In this document: piece by piece, positions 1 through 23,531 of the stretch
How positions within the stretch are numbered: the stretch's first letter is position 1
Layout: every line of letters begins with the position of its first letter
Origin: Labia minor
Taxonomy: Eukaryota; Arthropoda; Insecta; Dermaptera; Spongiphoridae
Direction: 5' to 3'
NCBI GenBank assembly: GCA_963082975.1
Contig: OY720347.1
Coordinates: forward strand, 48,980,655 to 49,044,654
DNA length: 64,000 nt
Notes under the pieces: generated by a model
Database searches by the model: none
What the model saw: only the letters and a program-made list of their open reading frames with translations
Told to the model about the DNA's origin: nothing
Program-made: the position numbers and the translations under genes

Positions 1-90
1 TCCTTTTGTTTTTATAGTTCTAACCTTTGTGTAGAGGCCCTTCATCTCATACTTAAAGAGTAGTATAATGAATAGAAATAAAAAACTTAC

Positions 91-2942
<2,852 letters not shown>

Positions 2943-5900
2943 GTTTAGTAGAACTGTTAAAATTTTAGTAAATGATCATTATTCACTTGATAATTCAGTA
3001 AACGATATATTTCGAGTTAAATGTCCTAAAGTTGCCATGTTAAGTTTTACGTACTACGCAAAGAGAGGCTACTGAACTTTCTTGAATCAATCAAATGAAA
3101 AAAATATTTTCATTATTTTAAGTGATCATCTTTATATATTTTATAATTGAATTATAAAAAATCATTCAGAATAACATATATTGAAATTTTTTTTTAATGT
3201 AAATATATATATTAAGATTATTTTACATCCTAAGTAAATTAATATTCAATGATTCAATTTCATTTTAAATATATTTATAAATTAAAGATAAAATTGATTT
3301 TATGAATTTTTCAACACCCATACAACTATATATATTCATAAATATATATTTAAATATTTAATTTAAATTCAGATTTCAAAAAATAAAATAATAGAATATT
3401 AAATTAATTGTTTTATTGGAATTATTAAGGAATAAATTTAGAAATTATTAATTTAATCTGTTATTTGTAAAAACAAGTAAAATTTATTTAAATTTGTGGT
3501 TTATTAAGGCTTAAAATTCAAATTTTTGAAAAATAGTTTAAAAGTAATATCTATTTCTAATATTGATAGTGTTAGTATTATGATTTAAATTATTCTGGAT
3601 ATAATATTCTTATTTATAAGTTAAGGAACATTTTCTAAATTTAAAAGTATAATTAAATTAAATTTTCGAGATCATAGGAAATGACATCTCATTTGTATTT
3701 GATAAGTTTGAAAGCTTTCCAATGAGGGCGCTAAAAAGTATAAAAAAATTTTCAGAAACTATGTTTTCATAATTGATGGTCTGTGCTGTGCAGGTCTGTG
3801 CATCCACCATCCCACACCATCCGTTATTTAAGGTTAAGCTACACACTACACATGTATTAAATATATTTCTTCAGTCTTAAATATTTAATTTTTTATGAAT
3901 TAAAATATATATAACTAATAAGGTAATTATTTAATTTTAATATTTAAAACTAATTATCTCTTTTTACAATAGCACATAAATTTATATATATATATTTTTC
4001 ATTTCAAATTCCTATAAAATTAGTCTCAATAATTAATTTTGCATTTTCAATTAATTACCATATATTATATTATATATACAAAATATTTGTAAATTATTTA
4101 TCAATATTCTGTATGGATATGGTGTTAAACATACATTTTGTAAATTAAAAATAATATTTTAAAAAATATTTATTTCTAAACATCTAATTATTTTTTTAAT
4201 AAATGATTTATTATTTAAATCAATATTTAAAATTATTTCTAATAGAGATTTTAATGATTAAATTTACACGGAAATTTTCAACATCAATTTTCGATTTAGA
4301 TTCTCCAAAACCTTTATTTTTTCTCTTCTTTTTTTTCAATCACTAAATTAAAAATTATTGAAATGCAAAATTAAATTTTTTTTTTATAGTTGACATAAGT
4401 GAAACCTTTTTGTCACTGTCGCTATTTTTTGGGTCAGAATTTTTGCAAGTTATAGAAAAAAAATTAAAACATTAAAAACTACATCTAGTCTAGGTTACTT
4501 TATATACATAAATAATTTAATTTAAAATTAATAATTTTTTAAAACATTTTTAAAGTTTTTGAGGGTCACTATTTCGATGGCATGTTTCACATGATTGTTA
4601 TAATTCTTTTATAAATACTTAATATTAATATATAATTCTTTATTTCTTCGTCTATGATTATCTTATCTTATCTTATATATATTTGTATATTTTTTAAATT
4701 AATTTATTAATTAACTGCTCGAAGGATTTTTTTGAAATTAACACCATAGATAATATTTATAAAGACAAATCGATCTGCATTGGTTTCAGCCTGGAGAAAA
4801 ATCATCTTCATTAGTTTGTTCTTAATTTAACACGTTGATGTAAATGACGTCTATCGACGTCTTAGATTATACATAATTATTATAAAAAAGTAAGTATATG
4901 AAGCAAATATTGATTATATTATTTATTTTCTTTTAAATTCAACAATATCAATCAGTGTAATAATTAATTTCAATGAATAAATAAAAAATTAATTATTATT
5001 TACCAAAAAAATTAGTAATAAAATAATTGGAATTTTATACTAAACAAATTTAATTTATACCCATTAGACAAGAGAATATTATCTATTTGAAAACATTGAA
5101 TTCATTTTTGAATATATTTTTTTTTTAATTTATTTTTAACTTAATAAAATTTAAGAAAATAAAAATTTACAAAATTCAATAGTTTCGTAGGATAAAAAAA
5201 TATGAGATATAACATAGAATTTTTAATAGAATATTTCTCAGAAACGTAACAAATAATAAATTTTATTACAATATTCGCAAAATAAAAGAATATATAATAT
5301 CAAACCCTGAACATTTTATCCATTCCATTTCATTCACTTTTTCAAATGTGAGGATTGAAAATTATTTTTATAATAGCAAGAAATATAATATATATACCAG
5401 CTTTTTATTTTGGTTTCCTTATCGAGTTATTTATAGCTTTTTAATAAAAAATTTGTTTAATTTTATATAGCATGCAAATTTGGTGGATGTCTAAAGTCAT
5501 TTGTCTTTCAGAGATTTGTTTATTTTAATAGACAAATGTCGGCCATAGACGTCCATTATATTTTTTTTGAAAAAAAAAATGTTTTTTTACACCTTCAACT
5601 TGTTAAATCTAAATACGTCATCCATATTTGCCTTTTGTCATTCTTTTTTAATTGAAAATGTATTAATATTTTAGAATCAAATAACGAAATATATTTATTA
5701 ATCTTTCACCGATTATCTTTATTATTTTCTTTATTTGTCTTGCAAACATTGTAAGTTTATTTATGGTATTTTAAAAACAATTTTTTAAAATCTGTTTTGT
5801 CGTTTAATTTTTTGTTAATTATTATAAATTTTTATTAGTTAATTTTATATTTTTTTAAAATCTATTTTCGCGTTTAATTTTTTTATTAAATTACTAATTT

Positions 5901-6273
5901 ATATTTATTTATTCATTGTTTTTTTATTAATTAATTTTTGGATAGTTTTATAATTTTCAATATTTTTTCACTAAAATATTATTTATTTATTATTATTGAG
6001 GACCCCAAGTTCCATTCATTTTAATCTGATTGATGCAATGATGTAACATTTAATAATTATAATAAATAATTAAAGAATTGTATATCAATAATTTTTAAAG
6101 GGTCAAGCATAGTTCGATGTTCCAGGTACTCTTTATTATTATTGATTTTATCTTTGACTCAAATTAAGAAATTGCCTTGTATATTAGTCATTTTTTTTAT
6201 TTTTTATAAAAACAAATTTATATTCTTTCTATACTTAAAATATTTTCAATTTATTTTCAGATATTAATAAAAA
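2943..6273. other. AT-rich intergenic region between divergent RhoGAP and RRP40 genes
   Basis: This 3.3-kb stretch separates two divergently transcribed genes and must hold both promoters. It is mostly low-complexity A/T with no ORF of coding character. Near the right end, 5995-6127 is an inverted copy of the dispersed repeat found at 28.9, 30.5 and 52.8 kb. A TTTATTTTCAG acceptor-like sequence ends at 6261, 12 bases before the RRP40 ATG, which suggests a 5' UTR intron. Short GACGTC-bearing pieces near 4845 and 5540 resemble the palindromic element at 51.7 kb. Confidence 0.5.
5995..6127 (-). repeat. Inverted copy of the dispersed repeat R2
   Basis: Starting at GAGGACCCCAAGTTCCATTC, this is the reverse complement of the 3' half of the repeat at 28943-29190. 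It includes the TTGATGCAATGATG segment and the AAAGGGTC-A-GC segment. The part with the GC-rich CCCGAGCCTCGGC head is missing or degraded. It lies about 150 bp upstream of the RRP40 start, so it could overlap promoter sequence. Confidence 0.7.
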
Positions 6274-6978
6274 ATGACTCAAGTTAATTCACATCTTCTT
6301 GCTGGTGATTTAGTACAAATAAACATTGAAAAAAAAAATGAAAAAAGTAAAATAATTTTGGGTCCAGGACTTCGGTGTTCATCCGATAAAGTTATATCAT
6401 ATACTAGCGGTATTTATGAGAAAAAAGAACCCAATACTTTTTGGATAAATTACCACCAAAATCGATATATACCAAATAAAGGTGAAAATGTTATTGGTAT
6501 TGTCACAAATAAATCTGGAGATGTTTACAAAGTGGATATTGGTTCGAGTGAACAAGCATCTATTTCATATTTAGCATTTGAAGGAACTACAAAAAAAAAT
6601 AGACCTGACTTTCAAGTTGGAGATTTAATATATGGAAAACTCCTCATTTCAACAAAAGACATGGAACCTGAATTAGTTTGTGTTAATCACTTCGGGAAAA
6701 AAGAAAAGTTAGGAATTTTGCCTTCTAATGGGTTTTTATTTTCTTGTAGTTTAAATCTAGTTAGAAAAATATTGAAACCAAATAACCAACTTGTAAAAAA
6801 ATTAGGACAAGAATTACCTCATGAAATAGCTATCGGAATGAATGGTAAAATTTGGATCAGGGCAAAAACAACAAGAGATACTATTGCAATAAGTAATATA
6901 ATTTTAGCCTCTGAACATGTAGATGAAAACGAATCTCTTGAAATTTGTAATCAAATATTAAAAAAATTAAGAATATAA
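6274..6978 (+). CDS. Rrp40: Exosome complex component RRP40 (EXOSC3 homologue)
   Basis: This is an uninterrupted 234-residue ORF. RRP40 is one of the three S1/KH cap subunits of the RNA exosome, which binds RNA and guides it into the nine-subunit ring for 3'-5' decay and rRNA processing in nucleus and cytoplasm. The N-terminal part (about 1-60, containing LGPGLRC) matches the RRP40 N-terminal domain. An S1-type barrel follows at about 65-130 (GENVIGIVTNKSGDVYKVDI). The C-terminal KH domain contains the family-typical GMNGKIWIRAK at about 189-199. Length is close to the usual 230-275. The first ATG is used; an acceptor-like TTTCAG 12 bp upstream suggests a leader intron. The gene is divergent from the RhoGAP gene and convergent with Lis-1. 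Identification is firm; the leader intron is inferred. Confidence 0.93.
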   Translation: MTQVNSHLLAGDLVQINIEKKNEKSKIILGPGLRCSSDKVISYTSGIYEKKEPNTFWINYHQNRYIPNKGENVIGIVTNKSGDVYKVDIGSSEQASISYLAFEGTTKKNRPDFQVGDLIYGKLLISTKDMEPELVCVNHFGKKEKLGILPSNGFLFSCSLNLVRKILKPNNQLVKKLGQELPHEIAIGMNGKIWIRAKTTRDTIAISNIILASEHVDENESLEICNQILKKLRI

Positions 6979-8524
6979 AACTATTTGTAAATAATGTAAT
7001 TAAATAAAAATAATTAATGTACTATAATTGTAATTAAAATAAAACTTAACAATTTAATTTGAACAAAACAAGCGATGTGATTTTTATATATTCAATATAT
7101 TTACAATAAGACAAATCTAGTTAAACAAAATCTTTCTTAATATTTTTTAAATTAAGCAAGAATAATTTAAGTGCAAATCTTTAATACACTTTTGTACATG
7201 TAATTTTAAGCAGTGATTTGGCAACTTAATAAAGCACCACAAGACATTAACATTTATTGTTCTAAAATTTCTATAAAATTATTTATTTTATTGTACTACT
7301 TTTTCATGTATAATTTACTTCAAATTATAAATGTCCCAAAAAATAACATCGGGAAGAAAATAATTTTAATATCCTTTAATCCAATCCAGAGATTTTAAAA
7401 TTGTATATTGAATAATAAAGGAAAGGTAAGGAACGGTTATATCAAACAGAAAGGATTGATTCTATTTAGTTTTTACACTAAACATTTATATCTTAATAAA
7501 ATAATTTTGCATAATAAATTCTTTAACTATTCATTATTAATGGACAGAAATTTGGCATTTTAGGACATATTACAATTTGGAAACTTTAATATTATAATTT
7601 TTATTGAATAAACCATATTTTTTTTGTTTTCAAAACCTATTTTAATTGAATAGGCATATATGAGGGCCTTTTTTATCAGTTTTTGACAAATTTATAGTTC
7701 TAATCGATTAATTAAATGTGAATATTTTAAATTAGCAAATTCTATAAAATGCATATAATAATAAATATATAGATAGATAGATTATATAGTAGATATATAA
7801 ATCAAGACTGTATCTTGGTATAGAAAGTGTTTTGAGATTATTCTAGGAAAGAAGCCGATGAAGGGTAAAATAAAGATAATAGTATTATTTAACAAGAGTA
7901 TAACATATTTTATCACAAATCAATTGCATCCGAAAAATAATCTTATTGTTTATAATGTGAAGATTTAAAGCATTTATAGAATGTTTAAAGAATTCTAGCA
8001 AAGCTTTCCTTTTTACAGTGTTTTCTAAAAACAAAATCCTTTTAAGTCAAGGATATACATAAAATATTTTAACCAATTAAGATTATTCTCAATTAGGGAA
8101 ATATTTAATGATAGAGATTTCATTTAAAAAAAGCCTCTCCTCTTGAATAAATAGTAAGCTAGCATCATTTTTATTAAAAGAAATATAATCTCTCTTTTAA
8201 TATATAATGAATTCAATATCCTTTAAACTCTTTAAAAATGCCATTTGTTAATTCATTTATTATTAAGAAATTCTTAATAGGAGTATTTTCCTTGAATAAC
8301 TTATTTACAATTCGCAGTTGGCTTCTTTGAAGTATTCTTCTCGTTATTAATGTTTCCTCACTGTAGATGCCCCAATAAATTACATACTTCAAACAAAAAA
8401 ATTGCTTTCATTCTTTTTAATTTTCAAAAAGCAAAAAAGTCAAAATTTTTTTGTATAAATAATATAGTTAAAGAAACACTGTAATGATGCCAAGCTGTTT
8501 AACTGTTTAAAGACGGGGGAATAT
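6979..8524. other. Convergent 3' intergenic region (RRP40 / Lis-1)
   Basis: The region between the RRP40 stop and the Lis-1 stop holds the 3' UTRs of both genes. AATAAA-like signals occur shortly after the RRP40 stop (TTAAATAAAAATAA near 7000). ORFs here are short and AT-driven. I see no RNA gene or recognisable element. Confidence 0.5.
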
Positions 8525-15676
<7,152 letters not shown>

Positions 15677-16014
15677 CTAAAATAAATTAAATATAATTAA
15701 TAACTTAATTAAACTGTGATTAAATTACAGGTGTTTTTAATGTTTTCAATCTCTTTTTTAGATATAATTAAATATTAATAAAAGATAATTATTTCAATCT
15801 TTCAATACAACATATATAATTATAAGAAATCGTGATGATTAATATAAATTTCCTTTCAAAAAAAAAAAATCAATAGTTGAATGTGAAAGGAAAATAAAAT
15901 AAATTCAATTAAAAAAAAAAAAAAAAATAGAATAAATCAATTTAATGTATCTTTCGAACCTAGATTTTTTTCATTTGCTTTTAAAACGAATGATGGGAAG
16001 ATAAAATAAATTTG

Positions 16015-16250
16015 CGATGTGGCCATCAAGACAATAATAGGTTGTTTGGCTTAGTTCCCGCACAGGTTTCAATGAAGCTTGGCTCTGAAAGAACGGTTGT
16101 TGGTTGTTGGTGTTCATGACCAAGCGGAAAGACGTCTTAGTGAGAGCTGGCTGCGAGGTCCTTAGAACCCGCTCCTGAGGAGGGGCAGGCAACCAGACTG
16201 GAATGTTTGACATTGCAATCGCTTCAAGCAGTGAAAATCGCATGCTTGAC
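16015..16250 (-). other. GC-rich island upstream of Lis-1; candidate 5' UTR exon or unidentified exon
   Basis: This block has balanced base composition unlike its surroundings and a 90-codon open minus-strand frame reaching 16243. The predicted protein (with NTNNQQPFFQSQ) matches nothing I know. Lis-1 needs a noncoding exon upstream of the acceptor at 15677, and this block lies about 340 bp upstream on the same strand, so a leader exon is plausible. No convincing donor was found at its downstream edge; the best is CTAG-GTTCGA near 15960. Function unassigned. Confidence 0.3.
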
Positions 16251-19200
16251 CCTTTCTAAGTAATCAAATTCACTATTATCATCTCCTATGCTCTCTTATT
16301 TAAAAAGCTAGTGTTAATTTTTTTTTAATATTATTAATTTTCATCACTGACCATCACTGTTGTCAAACAGATATAAATATTAATGTATGTAGTAAGAAAA
16401 ATAAATAGATAATTTATACAAAATCTAGTCGACCTTTTAATTGTAAATAATATACGCTCTATGATAGGAGTAATATTATCCAGGAAAGCTAAAAACAAAA
16501 ATACAGATTTAATTTTTCATTAAATAATTCTGAAATATGCAAACTAGTAAAGAATTCATTAAATGAGAGTAAAATCATACTCGTGAATAATTTCTCAATA
16601 AAGTTGATTTTTGTTTTTAAGAATATTCTTATTAATTGTTGAAAATTTCTTCAAGTATATATGTAAATTTTAATAGATAAACAAAGTGAAAGTTAAGAAG
16701 TGAATTCTCGTTTGTCATTCTAGGAATTTCTAGGTAGTATAGGGAAAATTATCTTTTAACTTGAACATTTCTAAAATGATAAAATGTATAACAAAAGAAA
16801 ACTATTCTTGTGCTAATACAAAATTTGAAACAATTTTAGTCCGTTTTGGCATATAATTCCATTCGATCATCTTATTACCTGAGAAGGGACTATCAAAATT
16901 ATAAATACCATTTCCTACAGGTGAAATAGTAGATTTATCAATATCAATTTACATCGTCATCAATCAATAATAAAATCTAAATACACTTAAACACAACTTA
17001 TAAATTTGATTTAACAATGAATGAATGCAAACACATGTTGGTTAAAATTCAAGGTTAGGTCTCTAAAATAAATATTTACTGGTGATATCATATATTATCA
17101 TTTTTAAGATTTTTCTATAGTAGAGATGACTCAAATATGAATGAATGTTGAGGTAGATAATAGAAGATGTATAAGGATTCGATAAATTTTTATCTTTATT
17201 GGTAGATAATACTACTAGCAAGTGAAAACCTCTTTAACAATATTTCAAAATGTTTTTAATCCATATTTTTAATATTAATTTTAATATTATTTATCATTTA
17301 GTTTATTATAAATATAAAGGTTTAGGATAGAGAAAAGAAAAATTATAGAAAAAACATTTTCTTTGTATAAAAATGAAAGAAAGGGATGAAATCAAGGGTT
17401 TATCTTTTAAATAAAAGATTTCCTTTTTTTTTACCTAAAGAAATAATTTAATGTAATATTAAAATTTTATAAAATTAAATAAAATAAAGTTGTTTTAATA
17501 ATAAGTGTGTTTTATTATATATACTCGTATATTCAATTGTAAAAAATGTAATTGTGAACCAATAAGAAATGCTATAAATAAATAAAATAGTGGTAACTTT
17601 AGTCAATATTTTGTTTAAAATAGTTCGTCTTATATAATTAAGTCTTTCTTATTTTTTAACCCTTAACGATCGAGAGCAGATAATTAGAATATTTGCAAAG
17701 AATATATGCAATGTCGCGAGTATGGCGGCATTCGTTCGCTTAGGGTTTTAAATATATAAAAAAAAACTAATAAGCATTAAATTAATAATTGAATAAAAAC
17801 TGGATAATAATTTATTTTTAGAAAAGAAATTAGATTGCAAAAACATTCTAGAAATTCAATGATCTCAACATATATAATTCTTATCTAATATATTGAATTC
17901 AATTACTTATTCTTGTAACATAGTTTATTCTAAATCTATGATGGCCAATTTTAAAATGCAATGGTGGGTGGTTTAATCAATTAATACACATGCAAACCAT
18001 ATAAATGAAGAAAACCCAAAATAGAAATTAAAAGCTACATTTAGATCCTTACACAACAATTAAAAAGTTTTCGGATGAATGTGTGAAAAAAAAAAAAAAA
18101 AAAATATGTTCTTCGTGAACTTTTTAAAGGGGAAAGTTAGGATTAATTCACTTCACAAATTAATTTTCAAGATTACTAACTTGAAAAATCTAAATAATGA
18201 AGAATTAAATCATTATATATATAATATTATAATGGATTATATTTATTAAATTATACATGTAATGTATCTCTCCCTTTCCCCTTAATATGGAAGAAAATAG
18301 ACTTTCTTCATCTCTAAATCATTATAATCTAGCAAATCTTCACCCAAATTATAAAACCTAGTGTAATTCCAAAAATACAAACTTTTCAGAACCAACAAAA
18401 TCTATTCAAATCTTGCATTTTGACCTGTTTTGTCTTGTTAATTCTTAATAAAACCTATTTTGTTTCTGTGTGTATGATCTAAATAAATAAACAAATTTTT
18501 AATACAGATAAATCTCGTATAAACTTGTAGTTCCATTCCATAGCTTATGACATAAAACAAAAACGTCGTATTATAAGGTTTTAAAACAATGTTATAACAA
18601 AAGATTAAGATTTAAACAAGTAAAACTATATATTATTAAACAATATACCATATACATATATTTCATTGAAAACATGTATTTTAAAACTAAACTTATTTTC
18701 AGATGATAATTAGTATTCTGAATGTAAACAAGTTATTAATTGATTTAGTCAAAGAGAACTTGAAACTATATATTACTACGATAACTCGGTTTTAAAAAGA
18801 TGGATTTTTGAAATATTTTTTTTTTATAAGATTTTAAACTACGGCCTTAAAACGAAATGAGGCTCCGTTAAACCAAGTATACCTCTATTTGATATTATTT
18901 TATTATTGGAGTTATCTTGATTACCATCCAAAGTGTTTGGATTTATGAGGTTTTATAATTTGGATGATATTGAAGAAAAGAGTGGAATGTTTAAACAATT
19001 GATATGACCTTTTTATAATAATATTAAATTTAATATTTACCTTAATTATTTTATTAATATTACATACGGACACTAATCATTAATTAGATGAATTACAAAA
19101 GTAGATATAAATTAATGTTATACAAATGAGGGGAAATAAATATTTTCTCCTTCGTCCTATCTCAATAAGATTTAGAATGAGAGTTTAAAATGTTTATATT

Positions 19201-21300
19201 TTTACAACACTTACTATCCCATGAATTCCTATCTTTGAATAATCACAATTGTTGAATATTAGTTAGAGATAATATTTTTTCTCTAATTTATTATAAAATT
19301 ATATCTTTATATTTATGTATTATTAAGTTATAGATATGTTACTAATAAATTTTTTTAACAAGATTTTACTATACTAAAGGTTGTTGGATTCATTATATAT
19401 TTAATTATTATTGACTCAATTCCAAGATTATACTTTACAATAAATGAGTTATTTTTTTTTAAAATAAGAAATTCTATCATAAATATCATAATAAGCAAAA
19501 CAGGTCTTTTTGAACCCCTTTCTCTTTAAATTTAATTAATTTCCCCTAGGCTATATATTTATAACTAATATGTATATACCTAATTTTATGATCCTATTAA
19601 AATGATTTGAAAGTATTTGTGGGTGGATCGAAGCAAACCTTAGAAAGCCTCTTTCGTTAATAATAAATCTTAAATTTAATAAATCACAAATCATAAATGA
19701 ATTAATATTCAAAGATAGATTTTAGATTTCATTTAAATTCCAAATGAGAAATTTTATATTTATGATATAGATTAATAAAAAACAAATGTTTTAAGAATTG
19801 TAAGATTTTTCATTTTCAATTATTTATCAAAGAAATAAAAAAACAGAAACAGTAAAGAATGATGCTTAATCAATTAAAACTATAATCAACCTAAGGATTA
19901 TTTTCAGTAAAGGTTACTATTTTACTTAATACTTATATTAAATAAATAATATTGATTATTAGAATTAAAAATTTTAATAATAATTTCAAATTGAAATTAC
20001 CTCAGAGTGGAAAATCTTATTTATTTATAGCTTATGGTATTAGCTTTTTGATATATATTTTAGTCTTGGTAAATATTATGATTATACAAAATATGTTTAG
20101 TAAAGGTATCAAAATATTTTTTAAATTTACAGAATTAAACCTTACTGTAAATATACGATTTTTATATTCTTTTTTATAAAATAATATTTTTTAATATTTT
20201 GATCGAAAATCAATCATATTGTTCACAAATAGATTCAAATTATTTTAAGATTACAAGTTAGATTGAATTAGAGAAGCATTGATTTATTGTATACATATTT
20301 GATTTTATATTTCAGCCAGTTTGCTTAAAAAATATATATTTTAAGGATTGAAAATTTAATATAACTTATTTAAATATATATTTATATTTAATAATTATAA
20401 AATAATATATATATATTAAAAAATGACAAATTTTTTTATTGAAAAATAAATCATAATATAGATATGTTAAGTAATAATGATGAAAATATTAATCAATTTT
20501 TAAATTTGAATTTATTATCTTTTTCTTAAGGAAAACTAGAAATAATTTTTCACATAATAGAACTTTGGTCATTTAAAAAAATTATGAAAGTAACATCTTT
20601 AAATATTGAATACTCTTCTTTTAATGATATATTTTAGTATAGAAATTATATATTTCAGATTAAAAATTATAATTTTATTAATAAATTTTGAAACTGTCAT
20701 TTAGTGGTTAAAATTTATAATAAATTTTTAAATAATTATTAATATTAATAAAATGCACTGAACAAATAAATTAAATAATTAAAATAATAATATAAAAAAT
20801 AAATAAAAATTTTATTGTAATTTTAATAAACTAAAAGAGAAATAAAATATTTTACTTAATTTAAATAAATATAATTTTGATTAAGAATGATAGGAAAAAA
20901 TTTATATTTGACATGTTTAAAGTTTTATTTATCTGATTAATAAAATTGGTTAGTTTAAATAAATTTAGGCTCTTATGAAAAATGAAAGAATGTAATAGTT
21001 CTTGTTTAGACGTATCGCCATTTTGAGAAAATTTGAAAACGTTCGATCAAAGTGTTTGTTCCAAGATTACCAAGTTCATTAAGCTGGCAGGAGTTGATTG
21101 AAATTGAATATTATCATAAAAAATATTAAATGTATCACTTTCTTACCTCTTAATGAATTAAATAGTTGACGATGTTGGAGAAGAAAACTACACTTAGGGA
21201 AAAGTGAACTAAACAAGTAGTATGAATGACTGTTTGCGTAAATGGTGCGGTCACCCAACGAGTCAACGCAGTGCCAGCCGGAATGGGAAGTCAATGCCAA
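16251..21300. other. Gene-poor AT-rich region
   Basis: Five kilobases of A/T-dominated sequence without a recognisable protein. The one longer plus-strand frame (19952-20179) is AT-driven, rich in I/L/F/N, and resembles no family. A small TTAA-flanked element lies at 17660-17745, and an A-tract of about 18 occurs near 18088-18105. The regulatory DNA of Lis-1 and METTL16 would lie at its two ends. Confidence 0.5.
17656..17751. mobile_element. Second TTAA-associated miniature element
   Basis: TTAA at 17656-17659 is followed by CCCTTAACGATCG. The other end reads CGTTCGCTTAGGG, then TT, then TTAA at 17748-17751. The end sequences form an imperfect inverted repeat (CCCTTAACGATCG against CCCTAAGCGAACG) beginning with CCC, as piggyBac-like ends commonly do. 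The body is about 86 bp and more GC-rich than its surroundings. The two extra bases before the right TTAA make the assignment tentative. Confidence 0.45.
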
Positions 21301-21315
21301 ACGATTGCACTATTC

Positions 21316-21327
21316 TGCGCATGCGCC
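21316..21327 (+). promoter_or_regulatory. NRF-1 / erect-wing type palindromic site in the METTL16 promoter
   Basis: The sequence TGCGCATGCGCC contains the consensus TGCGCATGCGC bound by NRF-1 (Ewg in flies), a factor common in housekeeping promoters. It lies 59 bp upstream of the METTL16 ATG, inside a small GC-rich patch in AT-rich DNA. Binding is inferred from the motif only. Confidence 0.6.
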
Positions 21328-21385
21328 ATGATAGAACACTTCTAACCATACAATTGCATACAATTTTTAAAATTCAATTTTCAAA

Positions 21386-23280
21386 ATGTCAAGGAATAGG
21401 TTAATGCATCCTAGAAATATTTATAGAACACCTCCTAATTTTAAGCAATTAGCTATTGATTATCCTGAATTTCGAAAATATGCCAAACAGGTAATCATCA
21501 TAATTCAATGATTTTTTTTATTTGTATAATTTTATTTTTCACTTTTAGGAATTGACTGGAAAGATTTCCATTGATTTTAAAGATAAAAATTCTTTAATAG
21601 CTTTAACCACATGTCTCCTGGAAAAAGATTTTCAGCTGAAAGTAACAATTCCCAATGATAAACTTGTTCCTACATTACCTCTACGACTTAATTATATCTT
21701 ATGGATGGAAGATCTACTTAGTCTTTTAAATTATCCAGAAGGACATCAGATTAATGGAATTGACATAGGTATAATAAATATAAATAAAGTTTGATAATTT
21801 CTTCCATTCAAAGATCTCTTAAAATACTTTAGGTACAGGAGCTTCTTGTATCTATGCATTATTAGGAGCTAAAAAAAATAAATGGCAAATGTTAGGAAGT
21901 GAGACAGATGAATCTAGTGTTAAACAAGCTATAGAAAATATTGAAAAAAATAATTTACAAGACTTAATAAGAATAAAACAAGTAGATTCATTAAAAATAC
22001 TCGAACCTTTAATAAGTGATAATGAAACGTATGATTTTACTATTTGCAATCCTCCATTTTTTGAGAAAGAAGATGATTTGGATCCTACTAAAAGAGCTAA
22101 AAGTGAAACACGAACTACTCCTAGAAATGTCTTGACAGGTTCTCTTAAAGAACTCACGTATGAAGGTGGAGAAGTAAATTTTGTTGAACATATGATAAAA
22201 GAAAGTAAACAAATTGGAACAAAAATAAGGTATTACTTATAATTAATTTAACTAATAAGCTTATTAAATAATTTTCTATTAAAATATATAAAATATTCCA
22301 TTTTATTTTTATGAAAATAATATTGTCGATTAAAATTTTTCTAAGATACTATTATTAAATTTATTTAGACCACTAATAGGATTGATGAACACAAAATTAT
22401 ACAAATATAGGTATTTAGGTTTTTATATTTCTTATAAATAAAATCATGACAAGATGGGGGGAAAAATTACAATATTTTTTAACTTTATAAATAAAATTTT
22501 CTAAATACAATTTATTTATAGGATTTACTCATCAATGATAGGAATCAAATCAAGTTTAGTTCCGTTAAAAAGAGTATTGAAAGATTTGAATGCATCTAGT
22601 ATATGCATTAGTGAATTTAATCAAGGACATACAACTCGATGGGGTCTTGCATGGACATTTCAGCCCATGTTAGATTTAAATAAAATGAGCTTAGTCAAAA
22701 CTAAATGTAATAAAACGAATAAACCATTTACTTTTAATATCTCTATAAACAAGATTTCAAGAGATCAAATTTTAAGTCTATTAACAAATATATTTGAAGA
22801 GTTAAAGGTAAATATTATTTATATTTTATATTTAATTAAATACTAATTTACTTTTTGTTCTAGTTTAAGATTAAAAAATTACAAGATCTTAAGAATTTAA
22901 AATCTTATCAATTAGAATCATTTGAAAACACTTGGTCCCACCAGAGAAGAAAACGACGTCAAAATAAAAAAAAAGAAAATGATCAAGATATTGAACAAAA
23001 TAAATCACAAGTTGAAAAAAGTTCAAACTCTGATGAAAATCAACCAGAGTCCAAAAAAATAAAACTTGATATTGAAGGATCTTCATCAAATATAGAACAT
23101 TTAGAAACTCCTATTCAGAACAGAAAATTATTTATTAAAGTTAAATTAGATATTAACTGGACAGATACAGATAATGTATTTGAATTGTATTTTTTAGAAG
23201 GGTCTGAAGGAAATGGAAAAGACCAAGCACATCAAATTATGCAATTTATTAAAAATAAATTGACTTCACAGTGCACATGA
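21386..23280 (+). CDS. Mettl16: METTL16 homologue, U6 snRNA / mRNA N6-adenosine methyltransferase
   Basis: Exons 21386-21490, 21549-21768, 21833-22229, 22522-22807 and 22864-23280 join in phase to 474 residues. The N-terminus MSRNRLMHPRNIYR followed by PPNF is the conserved METTL16 opening. The Rossmann methyltransferase domain contains the SAM-binding GIDIGTGASCIYALLG (about 105-120) and the catalytic NPPF motif at 181-184, almost the position of human NPPF (184-187). Exon 4 supplies GQGHTTRWGLAWTF-like sequence (here NQGHTTRWGLAWTF), typical of the family. The C-terminal part (exon 5) is Lys/Glu/Ser-rich with QRRKRRQNKKKEN, a likely nuclear localisation signal, followed by a VCR-like end region. 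METTL16 methylates A43 of U6 and MAT2A-type hairpins, linking SAM levels to splicing. Convergent with HPS4. Confidence 0.95.
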
Positions 23281-23531
23281 TATTGTTTATTTTAAAAATT
23301 AAAATTATTTTAATTTTTTGATTTTATTGATTACAACAAATTTACAAAATGTATATTTTTACACCTAGCTACTTGTATATATTCCTATATATATATAATA
23401 TTTATATAATACACATGTATATTCATTTCTAATTACACATTTATGTACTGTTAACTTTATTTTCAATAATATTTTATTTATTTATTTTTAAAATGACTAG
23501 AATTATTAAATTATTTTACTACCCAATTATT
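23281..23531. terminator. Shared 3' region of convergent METTL16 and HPS4
   Basis: Only 251 bp lie between the two stop codons, so the polyadenylation regions of the two transcripts are probably close or overlapping. The stretch is AT-rich, with TTTTATTGATTACAACAAA near 23322. No canonical AATAAA was confirmed on both strands. Confidence 0.4.

Noticed and set aside
19952..20179. 75-codon plus-strand frame with hydrophobic stretch
   Set aside because: Composition is explained by A/T bias. There is no start context, no splice sites and no family resemblance.
21852..22212. Minus-strand frames of 67-101 codons
   Set aside because: They are shadows of METTL16 exon 3, whose NPPF motif fixes the plus strand as coding.
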